64,000 bases of DNA from Stigmatella erecta (GCF_900111745.1 NZ_FOIJ01000015.1:62001-126000), one strand, 5' to 3'. Positions 37,036 through 46,931 are shown, numbered from the stretch's first letter. The notes: generated by a model from the sequence alone, not told the origin. Numbers and translations: made by a program.

Positions 37036-37124
37036 GCCATTCCCGGGCCTCCCCGGCCCCGGGGATGGACCGGTCTGTTACCCAGGCGGCCTCCCGGTGC
37101 TCCGGGTTTGCACGGGGAGACGGC

Positions 37125-37142
37125 GGAGGGTAAATACCCTCC
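37125..37142 (+). promoter_or_regulatory. 18-bp palindrome just before the metal-efflux operon
   Basis: GGAGGGTAAATACCCTCC has 8-base arms GGAGGGTA and TACCCTCC around AA, ending two bases before the GTG at 37145. The centre TAAATA could be part of a -10 element, and the first arm could double as a ribosome site. A metal-responsive repressor bound here would block both steps. No regulator gene is adjacent. Confidence 0.5.
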
Positions 37143-37144
37143 CC

Positions 37145-37474
37145 GTGCTGCGCGTGCTGCTCATTGCCGCCGTCCTGTCAGGCCTCGTCCCCTCGCTGGG
37201 GGAGGCCGTCGAGCTGGTGGTGCATTACGCGGCCACCGGGCACGTGGCGCACTTCGAGCCCCATGAGACGGACCTGGGCGCGGAGGGCAAGGAGCACGGC
37301 TGCGGCCCCATCGCCCACCACTGCGGCTGCTGCGTGAGCCAGTGGGTGCTGCTCCCCTCGGTGCCTGGATGGGCCCCCGGTCCCCAGGAACCCCAAGCAC
37401 CGTTCCTCGCCCCCGAGCAGCGCATCACCCCCGGGGTGATGCGGCGCCTGCTGCGTCCCCCCATCGCGTCCTGA
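37145..37474 (+). CDS. CzcI-like exported His/Cys metal-binding protein
   Basis: A 109-aa protein from a GTG start, with a signal peptide (LRVLLIAAVLSGLVPSLGEA) and a short mature part rich in His, Cys and acidic residues (HVAHFEPHETD, EHGCGPIAHHCGCC). Small exported proteins with this His/Cys cluster often open czcCBA-type operons and are thought to sense or buffer periplasmic metal. The start is uncertain, since an in-frame GTG at 37097 exists upstream of the palindrome. Confidence 0.7.
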   Translation: MLRVLLIAAVLSGLVPSLGEAVELVVHYAATGHVAHFEPHETDLGAEGKEHGCGPIAHHCGCCVSQWVLLPSVPGWAPGPQEPQAPFLAPEQRITPGVMRRLLRPPIAS

Positions 37475-37593
37475 GCGTGGCGTTCGTCTAACGGCTTCCA
37501 GGGCCTCGTGGCCCGGGCAGGCCGTGCGTCCGTTGCTCCCTCTCTGCCGCGCGTCCGCTGCCCTTGCCGGCCGCCTCGCGCCGTGGGCCGCTC

Positions 37594-38835
37594 ATGCTTT
37601 CGCGCGGAGTCTCCGCCTCTCCCCTGCTGTGTCTGTGTCTCTATGGGTTTCTCTCGCTGTCCGAGGCCTCCGCCGGGCCGCTGACGCTCGGCCAGGCCGT
37701 CGCGCTCGCCCTGGAGCGGAGCCCCGTCCTCGTCTCGCTGGAGGCCGGGGTGGCCCGGGCCCAGGCGCAGGCCCGGAATGATGCCCGATTCTTCCAAACC
37801 AACCCCGAGCTCTCCGCCGCGGCGGGCCCGCGCCTGCGCGACGGCGGAAACACCCTGGAGCTGGGCGTGGGCCTCAGCCAGCAGGTGGAGCTCTTCGGGC
37901 AGCCCTCCGCCCGGAAGGAGGCCGCCCGGGCCCTCGTCACCGCGAGCGAGGCCCAGCTCCGGACCCGGCGCGTGGAGCTCGTGGCCGAGGTCCGCACGGC
38001 GTTTGCCCGCGCCCGGGCCGCGGGACAGGAGGTGCGCCTCGCCGAGGATGCCCGCACGCTGGCCGCCGAAGCGCTGAGCGCGGCGGAGGAGCGGCTGGAG
38101 GCCGGCGCCGCCTCCCGCCTGGAGGTCAACACGGCCCGCGTCGAGGCGGGCCGCGCCGCCCGTGAGCACAACCGCGCCGTCTTCCGCCATGCGTCGGCCC
38201 TCAACGCCCTGGGCCTGCTCATCGGGCTCGACGAGGCCGTGGAGATTCATGCCCAGGACACGCCCCTTCCGGACAACCCGCCGGCGCTGTCCTTGCCCAC
38301 CCTGCTCGGCCAGGCCCTCCGTGACCGGGCAGATCTCCAATCGGCGCGCGCGGAGCTGGAAGCCAGCCAGGCCCAGCAGCGGCTGAGCCAGCGGGCGGCC
38401 CTGCCCAGCCCCCGCGCGGGCGTCAGCTACGGCCGGGAGGAGGAGGCCCACATCGTCCAGGGCACCCTGTCCATCGAGCTGCCGGTGTTCGACCGCAACC
38501 AGGCCGGACGCGGCACCAGCGCCGCGCGCGTCACCGAGGCGGCGCGCACCCTGGAAGCGGTGGAGCGGCTCGCGCGCGCGGAGGTGCGGCTGGCGCTCGT
38601 GCGCTACCAGACCGCCGAGGCCTCCCTGCGCCTCTTCGGGGAGAACGCCCAGCAGTCGCTCCAGGAGAACCTGGCGCTGGCCACGGAGGGCTACCGGGCC
38701 GGCAAGATGGACTTCCTGGAGCTGCTCGTCATCCGCCGGGAGACGCTCGAGGCCCGGCGCGACCACATCGAGGCGATGGAGGAGTTCGGCACCGCGCAGG
38801 CCCAGCTCCAGCGGGTCATCGGGAGCCTTCCATGA
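37594..38835 (+). CDS. czcC: Outer-membrane efflux protein of the TolC family (CzcC)
   Basis: A 413-aa protein with a signal peptide and two OEP repeats: LTLGQAVALALERSPVLVSLE near the start and a second heptad-rich half (LGQALRDRADLQSARAELEASQAQ). It forms the outer-membrane channel of a heavy-metal RND pump. The ATG at 37594 is preferred over a TTG ten codons upstream. Its stop overlaps the start of czcB (ATGA). Confidence 0.9.
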   Translation: MLSRGVSASPLLCLCLYGFLSLSEASAGPLTLGQAVALALERSPVLVSLEAGVARAQAQARNDARFFQTNPELSAAAGPRLRDGGNTLELGVGLSQQVELFGQPSARKEAARALVTASEAQLRTRRVELVAEVRTAFARARAAGQEVRLAEDARTLAAEALSAAEERLEAGAASRLEVNTARVEAGRAAREHNRAVFRHASALNALGLLIGLDEAVEIHAQDTPLPDNPPALSLPTLLGQALRDRADLQSARAELEASQAQQRLSQRAALPSPRAGVSYGREEEAHIVQGTLSIELPVFDRNQAGRGTSAARVTEAARTLEAVERLARAEVRLALVRYQTAEASLRLFGENAQQSLQENLALATEGYRAGKMDFLELLVIRRETLEARRDHIEAMEEFGTAQAQLQRVIGSLP

Positions 38836-40049
38836 GAGCCTTCGCCCTGTTGTCCGTGCTGGGGCTCGTCCTGCTTCCGGGGTGCAAGCAGGAGCCGCCC
38901 CCCGCCGCCCACCCAGCGGAAGCGCCTCATGGCGACGAGCATGGCCATGAGAAGGAAGCGGCCCACGCCGAGGCCATCACCCTGACGCCGGAGTCCGTGC
39001 GCAACGCGCGCTTGCAGACCGCCGAGGCCCAGCGCAAGCCGCTCGCCGTGGGGCTCACCGTCCCGGCGCGCCTGGCCTTTCCCCAGCGCGGCGTGGCCCA
39101 GGTGGCCGCCCGCGTCCCCGGCCGCATCGCCAGCATCGAGGTGGACCTGGGAGACCGCGTGAAGAAGGGCCAGGTGCTCGGCTACCTGGAGAGCCCGGAC
39201 CTGGGCCGGGCCCGCGCGGACTACCTGGCCGCCACGATGAAGGCCCAGGTGGCCGCGGAGAACTTCCGCCGCGAGAAGGAGCTGTTCGCCAAGGGCATCA
39301 CCAGCGAGCGCGAGATGCGCGAGGCGGAGGGCACCTACGTCACCATCGAGGCGGACCGCAACGCCGCCGATGCCCGGCTGCACGCGCTGAGCCTCACGGA
39401 TCAGGAAATCAAGGCGCTCCGGTCCGATGAGCACTACAGCACGCGCTTTCCCGCGCGCGCCCCGCTCGACGGCACCGTGGTGGACATCCCCGTCACCGTG
39501 GGCCAGGAGGTGGGCGGCACCACGCCGCTGTTCACCGTGGGCGACCTGTCCACGCTCTGGGCACTGCTGGAAGTCTCCGAGGCGCAGCTCGCCACCGTCC
39601 GCCAGGGACAGGCCGTGGCCCTGGCCGTCCAGGCGCTCCCCGGCCAGCGCTTCCAGGGCAAGGTGACGTACATCGGGGACATCGTGGACGAGAAGACCCG
39701 CACCACCCCCGTGCGCGTCGTGCTGCCCAACACCGAGGGCAACCTCAAGCCCGGGATGTTCGCCACCGCGGAGATCAGCACCGGCGGCACCGCCCCGGGC
39801 GCCCCGGGCACCGAGCAGCTCGTCGTGCCCCGCGAGGCCGTGCAGCAGGTGGCCGACGAACAGGTCGTCTTCGTCCCCCAGGGGCCAAACCAGTTCCAGG
39901 CGGTGGAGGTGAAGACCGGCGCCTCGTCCGCCACGGAGATCGAAATCCTCGAAGGGCTCGAACCGGGCACCCCCGTGGTGACCCAGGGCGCCTTCATCCT
40001 CAAGTCCGAGCTCTCCAAAGAGAGCATGGGCGAAGGCCACTCCCACTAG
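38832..40049 (+). CDS. czcB: Membrane-fusion lipoprotein of heavy-metal RND efflux (CzcB)
   Basis: A 405-aa protein with lipobox LPGC. A His-rich stretch (HGDEHGHEKEAAHAEA, about 35-50) resembles the metal-binding N-terminus of CzcB. The barrel-sandwich hybrid (VPGRIASIEVDLGDRVKKGQ), coiled-coil hairpin and beta-barrel (LWALLEVSEAQLATVRQGQ) follow, and the C-terminus ends in GEGHSH. It links the inner-membrane pump to the outer channel. Confidence 0.93.
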   Translation: MRAFALLSVLGLVLLPGCKQEPPPAAHPAEAPHGDEHGHEKEAAHAEAITLTPESVRNARLQTAEAQRKPLAVGLTVPARLAFPQRGVAQVAARVPGRIASIEVDLGDRVKKGQVLGYLESPDLGRARADYLAATMKAQVAAENFRREKELFAKGITSEREMREAEGTYVTIEADRNAADARLHALSLTDQEIKALRSDEHYSTRFPARAPLDGTVVDIPVTVGQEVGGTTPLFTVGDLSTLWALLEVSEAQLATVRQGQAVALAVQALPGQRFQGKVTYIGDIVDEKTRTTPVRVVLPNTEGNLKPGMFATAEISTGGTAPGAPGTEQLVVPREAVQQVADEQVVFVPQGPNQFQAVEVKTGASSATEIEILEGLEPGTPVVTQGAFILKSELSKESMGEGHSH

Positions 40050-40060
40050 AGGCCCGCGCC

Positions 40061-43000
40061 ATGTTCGATCAACTCATCCGGCTTTCGATCCGGAACCGCT
40101 TCATCGTCCTGCTGCTGTCCTCGGCCGTCATCGTCTTTGGCCTCCGGGCCCTGAGCCAGCTGCCCATCGACGCGGTGCCCGACGTCACCAACGTGCAGGT
40201 GCAGGTGCTCACCTCCGCGCCGGGGCTCGGCCCCGTGGAGGTGGAGCGGTTCATCACCGTGCCCGTCGAGACGGCCATGGGCGGCCTGCCCCACACGGAG
40301 GAGATCCGCTCCGTCTCCAAGTTCGGCCTGTCCGCCGTCACCCTCGTCTTCGAGGACGGCACGGACATCTACTTCGCCCGCCAGCTCGTGAGCGAGCGGC
40401 TCCAGGAGGCCCGGGAGAACATCCCCGAGGGCTATGGCATCCCGGAGATGGGCCCCACGGCCTCGGGGCTCGGCGAAATCTACCAGTTCGAGGTCCGGGG
40501 CCCCGGCAAGAGCCCCATGGAGCTGCGGGAGATCCTCGACTGGCAGCTCATCCCCCGGCTGCGCGCGGTGCCAGGCGTGGTGGAGGTGAACGCCTTCGGC
40601 GGCGAGCTGAAGACCTATGAAGTCCAGCTCGAGCCCTCGCGCCTGACGGCCTATGGCCTGTCGCTCCAGCAGGTGTTCGACGCCCTGGAGCGCAACAACG
40701 CCAACGCGGGCGGCGCCTACATCGCCCGGGGGCCCGAGCAGGTGCTCATCCGGGGCGAGGGCCTGGTGGAGACGCTGGAGGACATTGGCCACATCGTCGT
40801 CGCCACCTCATCCCGGGGCGTGCCCGTGTACGTGCGGGACATCGCCGAGGTGAAGTACGCCCCGCTCGTGCGCCAGGGGGCCGTCACGCGGGATGGACGC
40901 GGCGAGGCGGTGACGGGCATCGTGATGATGCGCCTCGGGGAGAACTCCCGCACCGTCGTCAACCACGTGAAGGAGGCCGTGGAGCGCATCCGCCCCACCC
41001 TGCCGCCGGGCGTGACGATCGACACCTTCTATGACCGGACGGAGCTGGTGCGGCAGACGCTCCAGACGGTGGCCACGAACCTGCTGGAGGGCGGGCTGCT
41101 CGTCGTCGTGGTGCTCTTCCTCATGCTGCGCAACCTGCGCGCGGGGCTGCTCGTGGCGAGCATCATCCCCCTGTGCATGCTGGCCGCCTTCATCGGCATG
41201 CGGGCCCTCGGCATCTCCGGCAACCTCATGTCCCTGGGGGCCATCGACTTCGGCCTCATCGTGGATGGCGCGCTCATCATCGTGGAGAACGCGGTGCGCC
41301 ACATCGCCACGGAGAACCACCGGCTCGGCCGCGCGCTCACCCGCGCGGAGCGCGACGAGGTGGTCTGCCGCGCGGCGGTGGAGATCCGCGGCGCGGCGGC
41401 CTTCGGCGAAATCATCATCGGCATCGTCTACCTCCCGGTCCTCACGCTCTCGGGCATCGAGGGGAAGATGTTCGTGCCCATGGCCACCACCGTCCTGTGT
41501 GCCCTGGGCGCCGCGTTCGTCTTCTCGCTCACCCTCGTCCCGGCGCTCGCCTCGCTCGTGCTGCCGCTCCGGGTGACGGAGAAGGAGAGCCCCCTCGTCA
41601 CCGGCGCCCGGAAGCTCTACGCGCCCGCCCTGCGCGCGTGCATGGCGCACCGCCGGGCGGTGGTGGCGGGCGCCGTGGGCGTGCTCGGGGTCAGCCTGGC
41701 GCTCGTGCCGTTCCTGGGGGCGGAGTTCATGCCCCGGCTGGACGAGGGGGCCCTGGCGCTCCAGGCCTGGCGCGTGCCCTCCGTGTCCCTGGAGGAGTCC
41801 CTGCGGCAGACCACCCTCATCGAGAAGGTGCTCAAGCGCTTCCCCGAGGTGCGCACCGTGGTCTCCAAGACGGGCCGCGCGGAGATCGCCACCGACCCCA
41901 TGGGCGTGGAGATCAGCGACATCTTCGTGATGCTCAAGCCCCGGGGGGAGTGGACCACGGCCCGGGACCGGGAGGGGCTCATCGCCACCTTCGACGCGGC
42001 CCTCAAGAAGGAGGTGCCCGGCAGCCTCTTCTCCTACTCCCAGCCCATCGAGCTGCGGGTGAGCGAGCTCATCTCCGGGGTGCGCTCGGACGTGGCGCTC
42101 AAGCTGTACGGCGAGGACCTGGAGGTCCTCAAGCGCACGGGGGACAAGCTCGCGGCGGTGCTCGCCCGCGTGCCCGGCGCCGCGGACGTGAAGGCCGAGC
42201 AGGTCGCCGGCCTGCCCGTGGCGCGCGTCCAGGTGGACCGGCAGGCCATCTCCCGGTACGGCATCAACGCCCGGGACGTGCTCGATGCCATCGAGACGCT
42301 GGGCGGCAAGCAGGTGGGCGTGGTGCTGGAGGGCCAGAAGCGCTTCGCCCTCCAGGTGCGCTTCGCCCCCAGCGCCCGCCAGCACGTGGAGCAGCTGGGC
42401 AACATCCAGGTCACCAGCCCCTCCGGGCAGTTCGTGCCCCTGTCCCAGATTGCCCGCATCGAGGTGGACGAGGGGCCCGCCCAGGTGAGCCGCGAGAACC
42501 TCCAGCGGCGCCTCACCCTGGAGGCCAACGTGCGGGGCCGCGACATTCAGGGCTTCGTCAGCACCGCGCAGGAGGCCATCGCGCGGGAGGTGCCGCTGCC
42601 CCCGGGCTACTGGCTGGAGTGGGGCGGGCAGTTCGAGAACCTCCAGACGGCCAGCGCCCGGCTCGCCGTGGTGGTGCCCTTCACCCTGCTGCTCATCTTC
42701 GTGCTGCTCTACCTCACCTTCCAGGCGGCGCGGCCCGCGCTCCTCATCTACCTCAACATCCCCTTCGCGGTGACGGGAGGCCTGCTGGCGCTGGCGGTGC
42801 GCGGCCTGCCCCTGTCCATCTCCGCGGCGGTGGGCTTCATCGCCCTGTTCGGGGTGGCGGTGCTCAACGGCCTGGTGCTGGTGTCCGCCATCCGCCGGCT
42901 GCGCCAGGAGGGACAGCCCGCCGCGGCGGCGGCGCACGAGGCGGCCCACCTCCGGCTGCGGCCCGTGCTCACCACCGCGCTCGTGGCCAGCCTGGGCTTC

Positions 43001-43159
43001 CTGCCCATGGCCCTGTCCACCGGCGCCGGCGCCGAGGTGCAGAAGCCCCTGGCCACCGTCGTCATCGGCGGCCTGCTCAGCTCCACGCTGCTCACCCTGC
43101 TGGTGCTGCCCACCGTCTATGCGTGGTTCGACCCGGACCGCGCGCAGCCCCCCACATGA
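40061..43159 (+). CDS. czcA: Heavy-metal RND efflux pump (CzcA family)
   Basis: A 1032-aa HME-RND protein with 12 predicted membrane helices and two large periplasmic loops. The helix-4 proton relay of heavy-metal pumps is intact: AIDFGLIVDGALIIVEN with D396, D402 and E409. Other family motifs include VPDVTNVQVQV near the N-terminus and a C-terminal helix block (AVGFIALFGVAVLNGLV). It exports divalent metals such as Co, Zn, Cd or Ni by proton antiport, or Cu/Ag in the CusA branch. No CusA Met triad is obvious, so the Czc branch is favoured. The gap to czcB is 11 bp. Confidence 0.94.
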   Translation: MFDQLIRLSIRNRFIVLLLSSAVIVFGLRALSQLPIDAVPDVTNVQVQVLTSAPGLGPVEVERFITVPVETAMGGLPHTEEIRSVSKFGLSAVTLVFEDGTDIYFARQLVSERLQEARENIPEGYGIPEMGPTASGLGEIYQFEVRGPGKSPMELREILDWQLIPRLRAVPGVVEVNAFGGELKTYEVQLEPSRLTAYGLSLQQVFDALERNNANAGGAYIARGPEQVLIRGEGLVETLEDIGHIVVATSSRGVPVYVRDIAEVKYAPLVRQGAVTRDGRGEAVTGIVMMRLGENSRTVVNHVKEAVERIRPTLPPGVTIDTFYDRTELVRQTLQTVATNLLEGGLLVVVVLFLMLRNLRAGLLVASIIPLCMLAAFIGMRALGISGNLMSLGAIDFGLIVDGALIIVENAVRHIATENHRLGRALTRAERDEVVCRAAVEIRGAAAFGEIIIGIVYLPVLTLSGIEGKMFVPMATTVLCALGAAFVFSLTLVPALASLVLPLRVTEKESPLVTGARKLYAPALRACMAHRRAVVAGAVGVLGVSLALVPFLGAEFMPRLDEGALALQAWRVPSVSLEESLRQTTLIEKVLKRFPEVRTVVSKTGRAEIATDPMGVEISDIFVMLKPRGEWTTARDREGLIATFDAALKKEVPGSLFSYSQPIELRVSELISGVRSDVALKLYGEDLEVLKRTGDKLAAVLARVPGAADVKAEQVAGLPVARVQVDRQAISRYGINARDVLDAIETLGGKQVGVVLEGQKRFALQVRFAPSARQHVEQLGNIQVTSPSGQFVPLSQIARIEVDEGPAQVSRENLQRRLTLEANVRGRDIQGFVSTAQEAIAREVPLPPGYWLEWGGQFENLQTASARLAVVVPFTLLLIFVLLYLTFQAARPALLIYLNIPFAVTGGLLALAVRGLPLSISAAVGFIALFGVAVLNGLVLVSAIRRLRQEGQPAAAAAHEAAHLRLRPVLTTALVASLGFLPMALSTGAGAEVQKPLATVVIGGLLSSTLLTLLVLPTVYAWFDPDRAQPPT

Positions 43160-43234
43160 TGCGCCATGTCAGAGGCCCCGGGGAGCCCACGGAGTTCCCC
43201 CAACGTTGCCGCGCCAGGGTAGAAGCGGCGCCCC

Positions 43235-45514
43235 ATGGACGACGATTTCCGCAAAGCAGCCCTCGACTACCACCGCCTGCCCCGGCCGGGAAAGCTGGCC
43301 ATCGAGCCCACCAAGCGCATGGCCACCCAGCGCGACCTGGGCCTTGCCTACTCTCCCGGAGTCGCCGCCGCGTGTGAGGCCATCGTCGCCGACCCCGAGG
43401 CCGCCCGGGACTTGACCGCGCGCGGCAACCTGGTGGCGGTCATCACCAACGGCACGGCCGTGCTGGGGCTGGGCAACATCGGCGCCCTGGCGGGCAAGCC
43501 GGTCATGGAGGGCAAGGCGGTCCTCTTCAAGAAGTTCGCCGGCATCGACGTGTTCGACCTGGAGGTCAACGAGAGCGAGCCCTCGCGCTTCGTGGACGTG
43601 GTCGCCTCGCTGGAGCCCACCTTCGGCGGCATCAACCTGGAGGACATCAAGGCCCCCGAGTGCTTCATCATCGAGCGCGCCCTGCGCGAGCGGATGAAGA
43701 TTCCCGTCTTCCACGACGACCAGCACGGCACCGCCATCGTCTGCGCGGCGGCCATCCGCAACGGGCTCGTGCTCCAGGGCAAGCGGCTGGAGGAGATCAA
43801 ACTCGTCACCTCGGGCGCGGGCGCCGCGGCGCTGGCGTGCGTGGATCTGCTCGTGGAGATGGGGCTGCCCATCGAGAACGTGACGCTCACCGACATCAAG
43901 GGCGTGGTCCACGCGGACCGGGGCGATCCGATGGCGCCCAACATGGCCCGCTACGCCCGGCGCACCGAGGCGCGCACCCTGCCGGACGTGCTCGGCGGGG
44001 CCGACGTGTTCCTGGGGCTCTCCGCGCCGCGCGTGCTCAAGGCCGAGTGGCTGCCGCTGCTCGCCCCCAAGCCGCTCATCCTCGCGCTCGCCAACCCCGA
44101 GCCGGAGATCCGCCCCGACGTGGTCCGCGCCGCGCGGCCGGATGCCATCGTCGCCTCGGGGCGGACGGACTTCGCCAACCAGGTCAACAACGTGCTGTGC
44201 TTCCCCTTCGTGTTCCGGGGCGCGCTGGACGTGGGCGCCACGGAGATCAACGAGGCCATGAAGCTGGCGGCCGCCGAGGCCATCGCCGAGCTGGCGCGGG
44301 CGGAGGCCAGCGAGGTGGTGGCCGCGGCCTACGGCGGGGCGGCCCCCGTGTTCGGCCCCCAGTACATCATCCCCAAGCCGTTCGATCCGCGGCTCATCCT
44401 GAAGATCGCCCCCGCGGTGGCCAAGGCCGCCATGGACTCGGGGGTGGCGCGCCGGCCCATCGCGGACTTCGACGCCTACCACCGGGAGCTGGAGCTGTTC
44501 GTCTACCGCTCGGGCCAGCTCATGCGTCCGGTGTTCGAGGTGGCCCGCCGGGCGCCGGGGCGCGTGGCCTACGCCGAGGGCGAGGACGAGCGCGTGCTGC
44601 GCGCGGTGCAGACCGTGGTGGATGACCGCATCGCCCAGCCGGTGCTCATTGGCCGGCGCGCCATCATCGAGGCCAAGGTGCGGGAGCTGGGCCTGCGGCT
44701 CGACGTGGGCCGCCAGGTGCGCGTGCTGGACCCGAACGAGGACGCGGCGGTGTTCGACCCGCTGGTCCACCGCTACCAGCACCTCGTCGGCCGGCGCGGC
44801 GTGCCCCCCGAGGCGGCGGCCCGGCGCGTGGCGCGCAGGCCCACGGTGACCGCGGCCATGCTGCTGGAGGCGGGCGTGGTCGACGCGGCGCTGTGCGGCG
44901 GCAATGGCGACTGGGGCCGGCAGATGAGCGAGGTGCTGCCCATCATCTCCAAGAGCGAGGGCGTCAGCCGCATCTACGCGCTCTCCTGCCTCATCCTCCC
45001 CAAGGGCGCGCTGTTCTTCTGCGACACCCACGTCAACCTGGACCCCACCGCCGAGCAGGTGGCGGAGATGACGCTCATGGCCGCGGACGCCGTGCGCCAC
45101 TTCGGGCTCGTGCCGAAGGCCGCGCTGCTGTCCCACTCCAGCTTCGGCGCCAGCAACTCGCAGAGCGCGCGCAAGATGCGCCAGGCCCTGAAGCTCATCC
45201 GCGCCCGGGCGCCCGGGCTGGAGCTCGACGGCGAGATGCACGCCGACGCGGCGCTCAGCGAGGCGCTGCGCGGCCGCCTCGTCTCGGACAGCCCCCTGAC
45301 GGGCACGGCCAACCTGCTGGTCATGCCCACCCTGGACGCGGCCAACATCGGCCTGACGCTGCTCTCGGCCGCCACCGAGGCGCTCCTGGTGGGCCCCATG
45401 CTGCTGGGCATGTCCAAGCCGCTCCACGTGCTCGTGCCCCGCGTCACCGCGCGCGGCATCGTCAACATGACCGCCCTGGCCGTGGCGCAGATGCAGACCC
45501 AGGCCAAGGGGTAA
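43235..45514 (+). CDS. maeB: NADP-dependent malic enzyme with phosphotransacetylase-like domain (MaeB)
   Basis: A 759-aa protein. The malic domain (about 1-165; [27 protein letters not shown]) and the NAD(P)-binding domain (to about 420; [16 protein letters not shown]) carry out oxidative decarboxylation of malate to pyruvate. The C-terminal 330 residues resemble phosphate acetyltransferase ([32 protein letters not shown]) and act as a regulatory acetyl-CoA-sensing domain in this family. Full length matches E. coli MaeB. It makes NADPH for anabolic use, possibly including the lipid cluster beside it, though it is probably housekeeping. Confidence 0.95.
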   Translation: MDDDFRKAALDYHRLPRPGKLAIEPTKRMATQRDLGLAYSPGVAAACEAIVADPEAARDLTARGNLVAVITNGTAVLGLGNIGALAGKPVMEGKAVLFKKFAGIDVFDLEVNESEPSRFVDVVASLEPTFGGINLEDIKAPECFIIERALRERMKIPVFHDDQHGTAIVCAAAIRNGLVLQGKRLEEIKLVTSGAGAAALACVDLLVEMGLPIENVTLTDIKGVVHADRGDPMAPNMARYARRTEARTLPDVLGGADVFLGLSAPRVLKAEWLPLLAPKPLILALANPEPEIRPDVVRAARPDAIVASGRTDFANQVNNVLCFPFVFRGALDVGATEINEAMKLAAAEAIAELARAEASEVVAAAYGGAAPVFGPQYIIPKPFDPRLILKIAPAVAKAAMDSGVARRPIADFDAYHRELELFVYRSGQLMRPVFEVARRAPGRVAYAEGEDERVLRAVQTVVDDRIAQPVLIGRRAIIEAKVRELGLRLDVGRQVRVLDPNEDAAVFDPLVHRYQHLVGRRGVPPEAAARRVARRPTVTAAMLLEAGVVDAALCGGNGDWGRQMSEVLPIISKSEGVSRIYALSCLILPKGALFFCDTHVNLDPTAEQVAEMTLMAADAVRHFGLVPKAALLSHSSFGASNSQSARKMRQALKLIRARAPGLELDGEMHADAALSEALRGRLVSDSPLTGTANLLVMPTLDAANIGLTLLSAATEALLVGPMLLGMSKPLHVLVPRVTARGIVNMTALAVAQMQTQAKG

Positions 45515-45529
45515 ATCAGTCCACCTACA

Positions 45530-45557
45530 TTGATTATTTCTACAAATATCGTATTCA
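45530..45557 (+). promoter_or_regulatory. Candidate promoter of the diiron-enzyme/cupin pair
   Basis: An AT-rich island after maeB contains TTGATT at 45530-45535 and TATTCA at 45552-45557, 16 bases apart, about 50 bases before the ATG at 45606. Such AT-rich DNA is rare in this window and recurs at the other starts of the cluster. Confidence 0.4.
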
Positions 45558-45605
45558 AGGGAATGTCCCCCTTTCTGGCTTACCCCGGCCAGCCGAGAGG
45601 CGAAC

Positions 45606-46403
45606 ATGCACCCAGGATTAAGCCAGCTGGTCGATTCCAATCTCTCGGCCGAGGAGTTCGTCGTCGCGCTCCAGGGCTTCGCGGCCCGGTCACGCGCGGT
45701 GAACCACCCTCTGCTTCAAGCGTTCGCCCAGCGCGAATTCACCCGGCCCGAAGCGGCGCTGAAGGACTTCTTCGGCCAGTACTTCTTCTACAGCTACCGC
45801 TTCACCCAGTACCTCACCTCGGTCATCTCCCGGCTGGACTCGCCGCAGCACCGGGCCCAGCTCGCCGGCAACCTGGCGGAGGAGACGGGGCACCTGGATC
45901 CGGAGCACGCGGCGCTGCTGCGCGGTGCCGGCATCAACCCGGCGGACGCAAGCTTTCCCCACCCGCTGCTGTTCCGGCGGTTCCTGGAGGCCATCGGGCT
46001 CGATGTGACGCAGCTGATGGGCCGCGAGCCCGACGTGGCGACGGCCGCCTGGGTGGAGACCTTCCAGGAGGTCTGCCGGAGCCCGGACGCGGCGCAGGGC
46101 GTGGGCGCGCTGGGCATCGCCACCGAGGCGATCGTCCGCTTCATGTACGCGAGCCTGCTCACCGCCATCCAGCAGACCTGGCCCCAGATGTCCCTCCGGG
46201 ACCGGGTCTTCTTCGATCTTCACGCGGCGGTGGATGACGAGCACGCCGAGGTGCTGCGGGGCATCGCGATGAACCTGGCGCAGACTCCTCGCGGACGCAT
46301 GAGCCTGGCGATGGGCACGCTCCGGGCGCTGGATGCGCGCGCGAACTTCTTTGATCACATGATGGACCGGCTCCGGCGGCTCGACGCGGCCGCCCAGGGC
46401 TGA
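45606..46403 (+). CDS. Haem-oxygenase-like diiron enzyme (iron-containing redox enzyme family)
   Basis: A 265-aa all-helical protein of the TenA/PqqC/HDO superfamily. The metal-binding pattern of haem-oxygenase-like diiron oxidases is visible: EETGHLDPEH (E, H), EAIVRFMYASLL, and the C-terminal DLHAAVDDEHAEVL with the H-x4-D-x2-H arrangement. Family members such as UndA, BesC and SznF use O2 to fragment, desaturate or N-oxygenate amino or fatty acids. A role in the neighbouring lipid cluster is likely but inferred from location. The cupin gene follows after 26 bp. Confidence 0.8.
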   Translation: MHPGLSQLVDSNLSAEEFVVALQGFAARSRAVNHPLLQAFAQREFTRPEAALKDFFGQYFFYSYRFTQYLTSVISRLDSPQHRAQLAGNLAEETGHLDPEHAALLRGAGINPADASFPHPLLFRRFLEAIGLDVTQLMGREPDVATAAWVETFQEVCRSPDAAQGVGALGIATEAIVRFMYASLLTAIQQTWPQMSLRDRVFFDLHAAVDDEHAEVLRGIAMNLAQTPRGRMSLAMGTLRALDARANFFDHMMDRLRRLDAAAQG

Positions 46404-46429
46404 GACTGCACTCGGTGAGGACTCAAGAC

Positions 46430-46915
46430 ATGGCGGAAGCCAAGAACCTAGGGAACAGCGCAGGCTCCGGGACGTTCACGGACGTGGCGCACAACCGCAA
46501 CTCGCTGGAGGTCGTCCCCTCCCGCCAGCCCGACGCGGCCTGCCTGCACCGAGGCGTCGTGGGCGCCGCCCAGGCCAAGGCCTTCTCCGCGCAGCGGGGG
46601 CACCCGGTGTACCCCGTGAAGCTGCCGAGCAAGGCGGTCAGCATGAGCATTGGCGAGCTGGCGCCCGGGGAGCGGACCTCGAACCACCGCCATGGCTACG
46701 AAGCCCTGATGTACGTCATCCGCGGCAAGGGCTATTCGATCGTCGAGGGCCAGCGCTTCGAGTGGCAGGAAGGCGACGCCGTCTACACGCCGCCCTGGTG
46801 CTGGCACCAGCACGTCGCGGAGGAGGGCCACGCGGTGCAGTACATCACCTCCACCAACATGCCGCTGCTCTCCGGCATGGGGCAGACGGTCATCCGCGAA
46901 GAAGAGGCGCCCTAG
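46430..46915 (+). CDS. Cupin-domain protein
   Basis: A 161-aa single-domain cupin starting at the ATG preceded by TGAGGA. Cupin motif 1 (HRHGYEALMYVIRGKG) supplies two His and Glu, and motif 2 (YTPPWCWHQH) supplies the last His, so a metal site is expected. Cupins of this size act as dioxygenases, isomerases or binding proteins. Next to the diiron enzyme it may tailor the same product; the substrate is unknown. Confidence 0.85.
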   Translation: MAEAKNLGNSAGSGTFTDVAHNRNSLEVVPSRQPDAACLHRGVVGAAQAKAFSAQRGHPVYPVKLPSKAVSMSIGELAPGERTSNHRHGYEALMYVIRGKGYSIVEGQRFEWQEGDAVYTPPWCWHQHVAEEGHAVQYITSTNMPLLSGMGQTVIREEEAP

Positions 46916-46931
46916 GGCGCGCCCGGCCCCC

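Noticed and set aside
37564-37593. TTG start for czcC, ten codons upstream
   Set aside because: The ATG at 37594 gives a more typical signal peptide, and the upstream residues are not signal-like.
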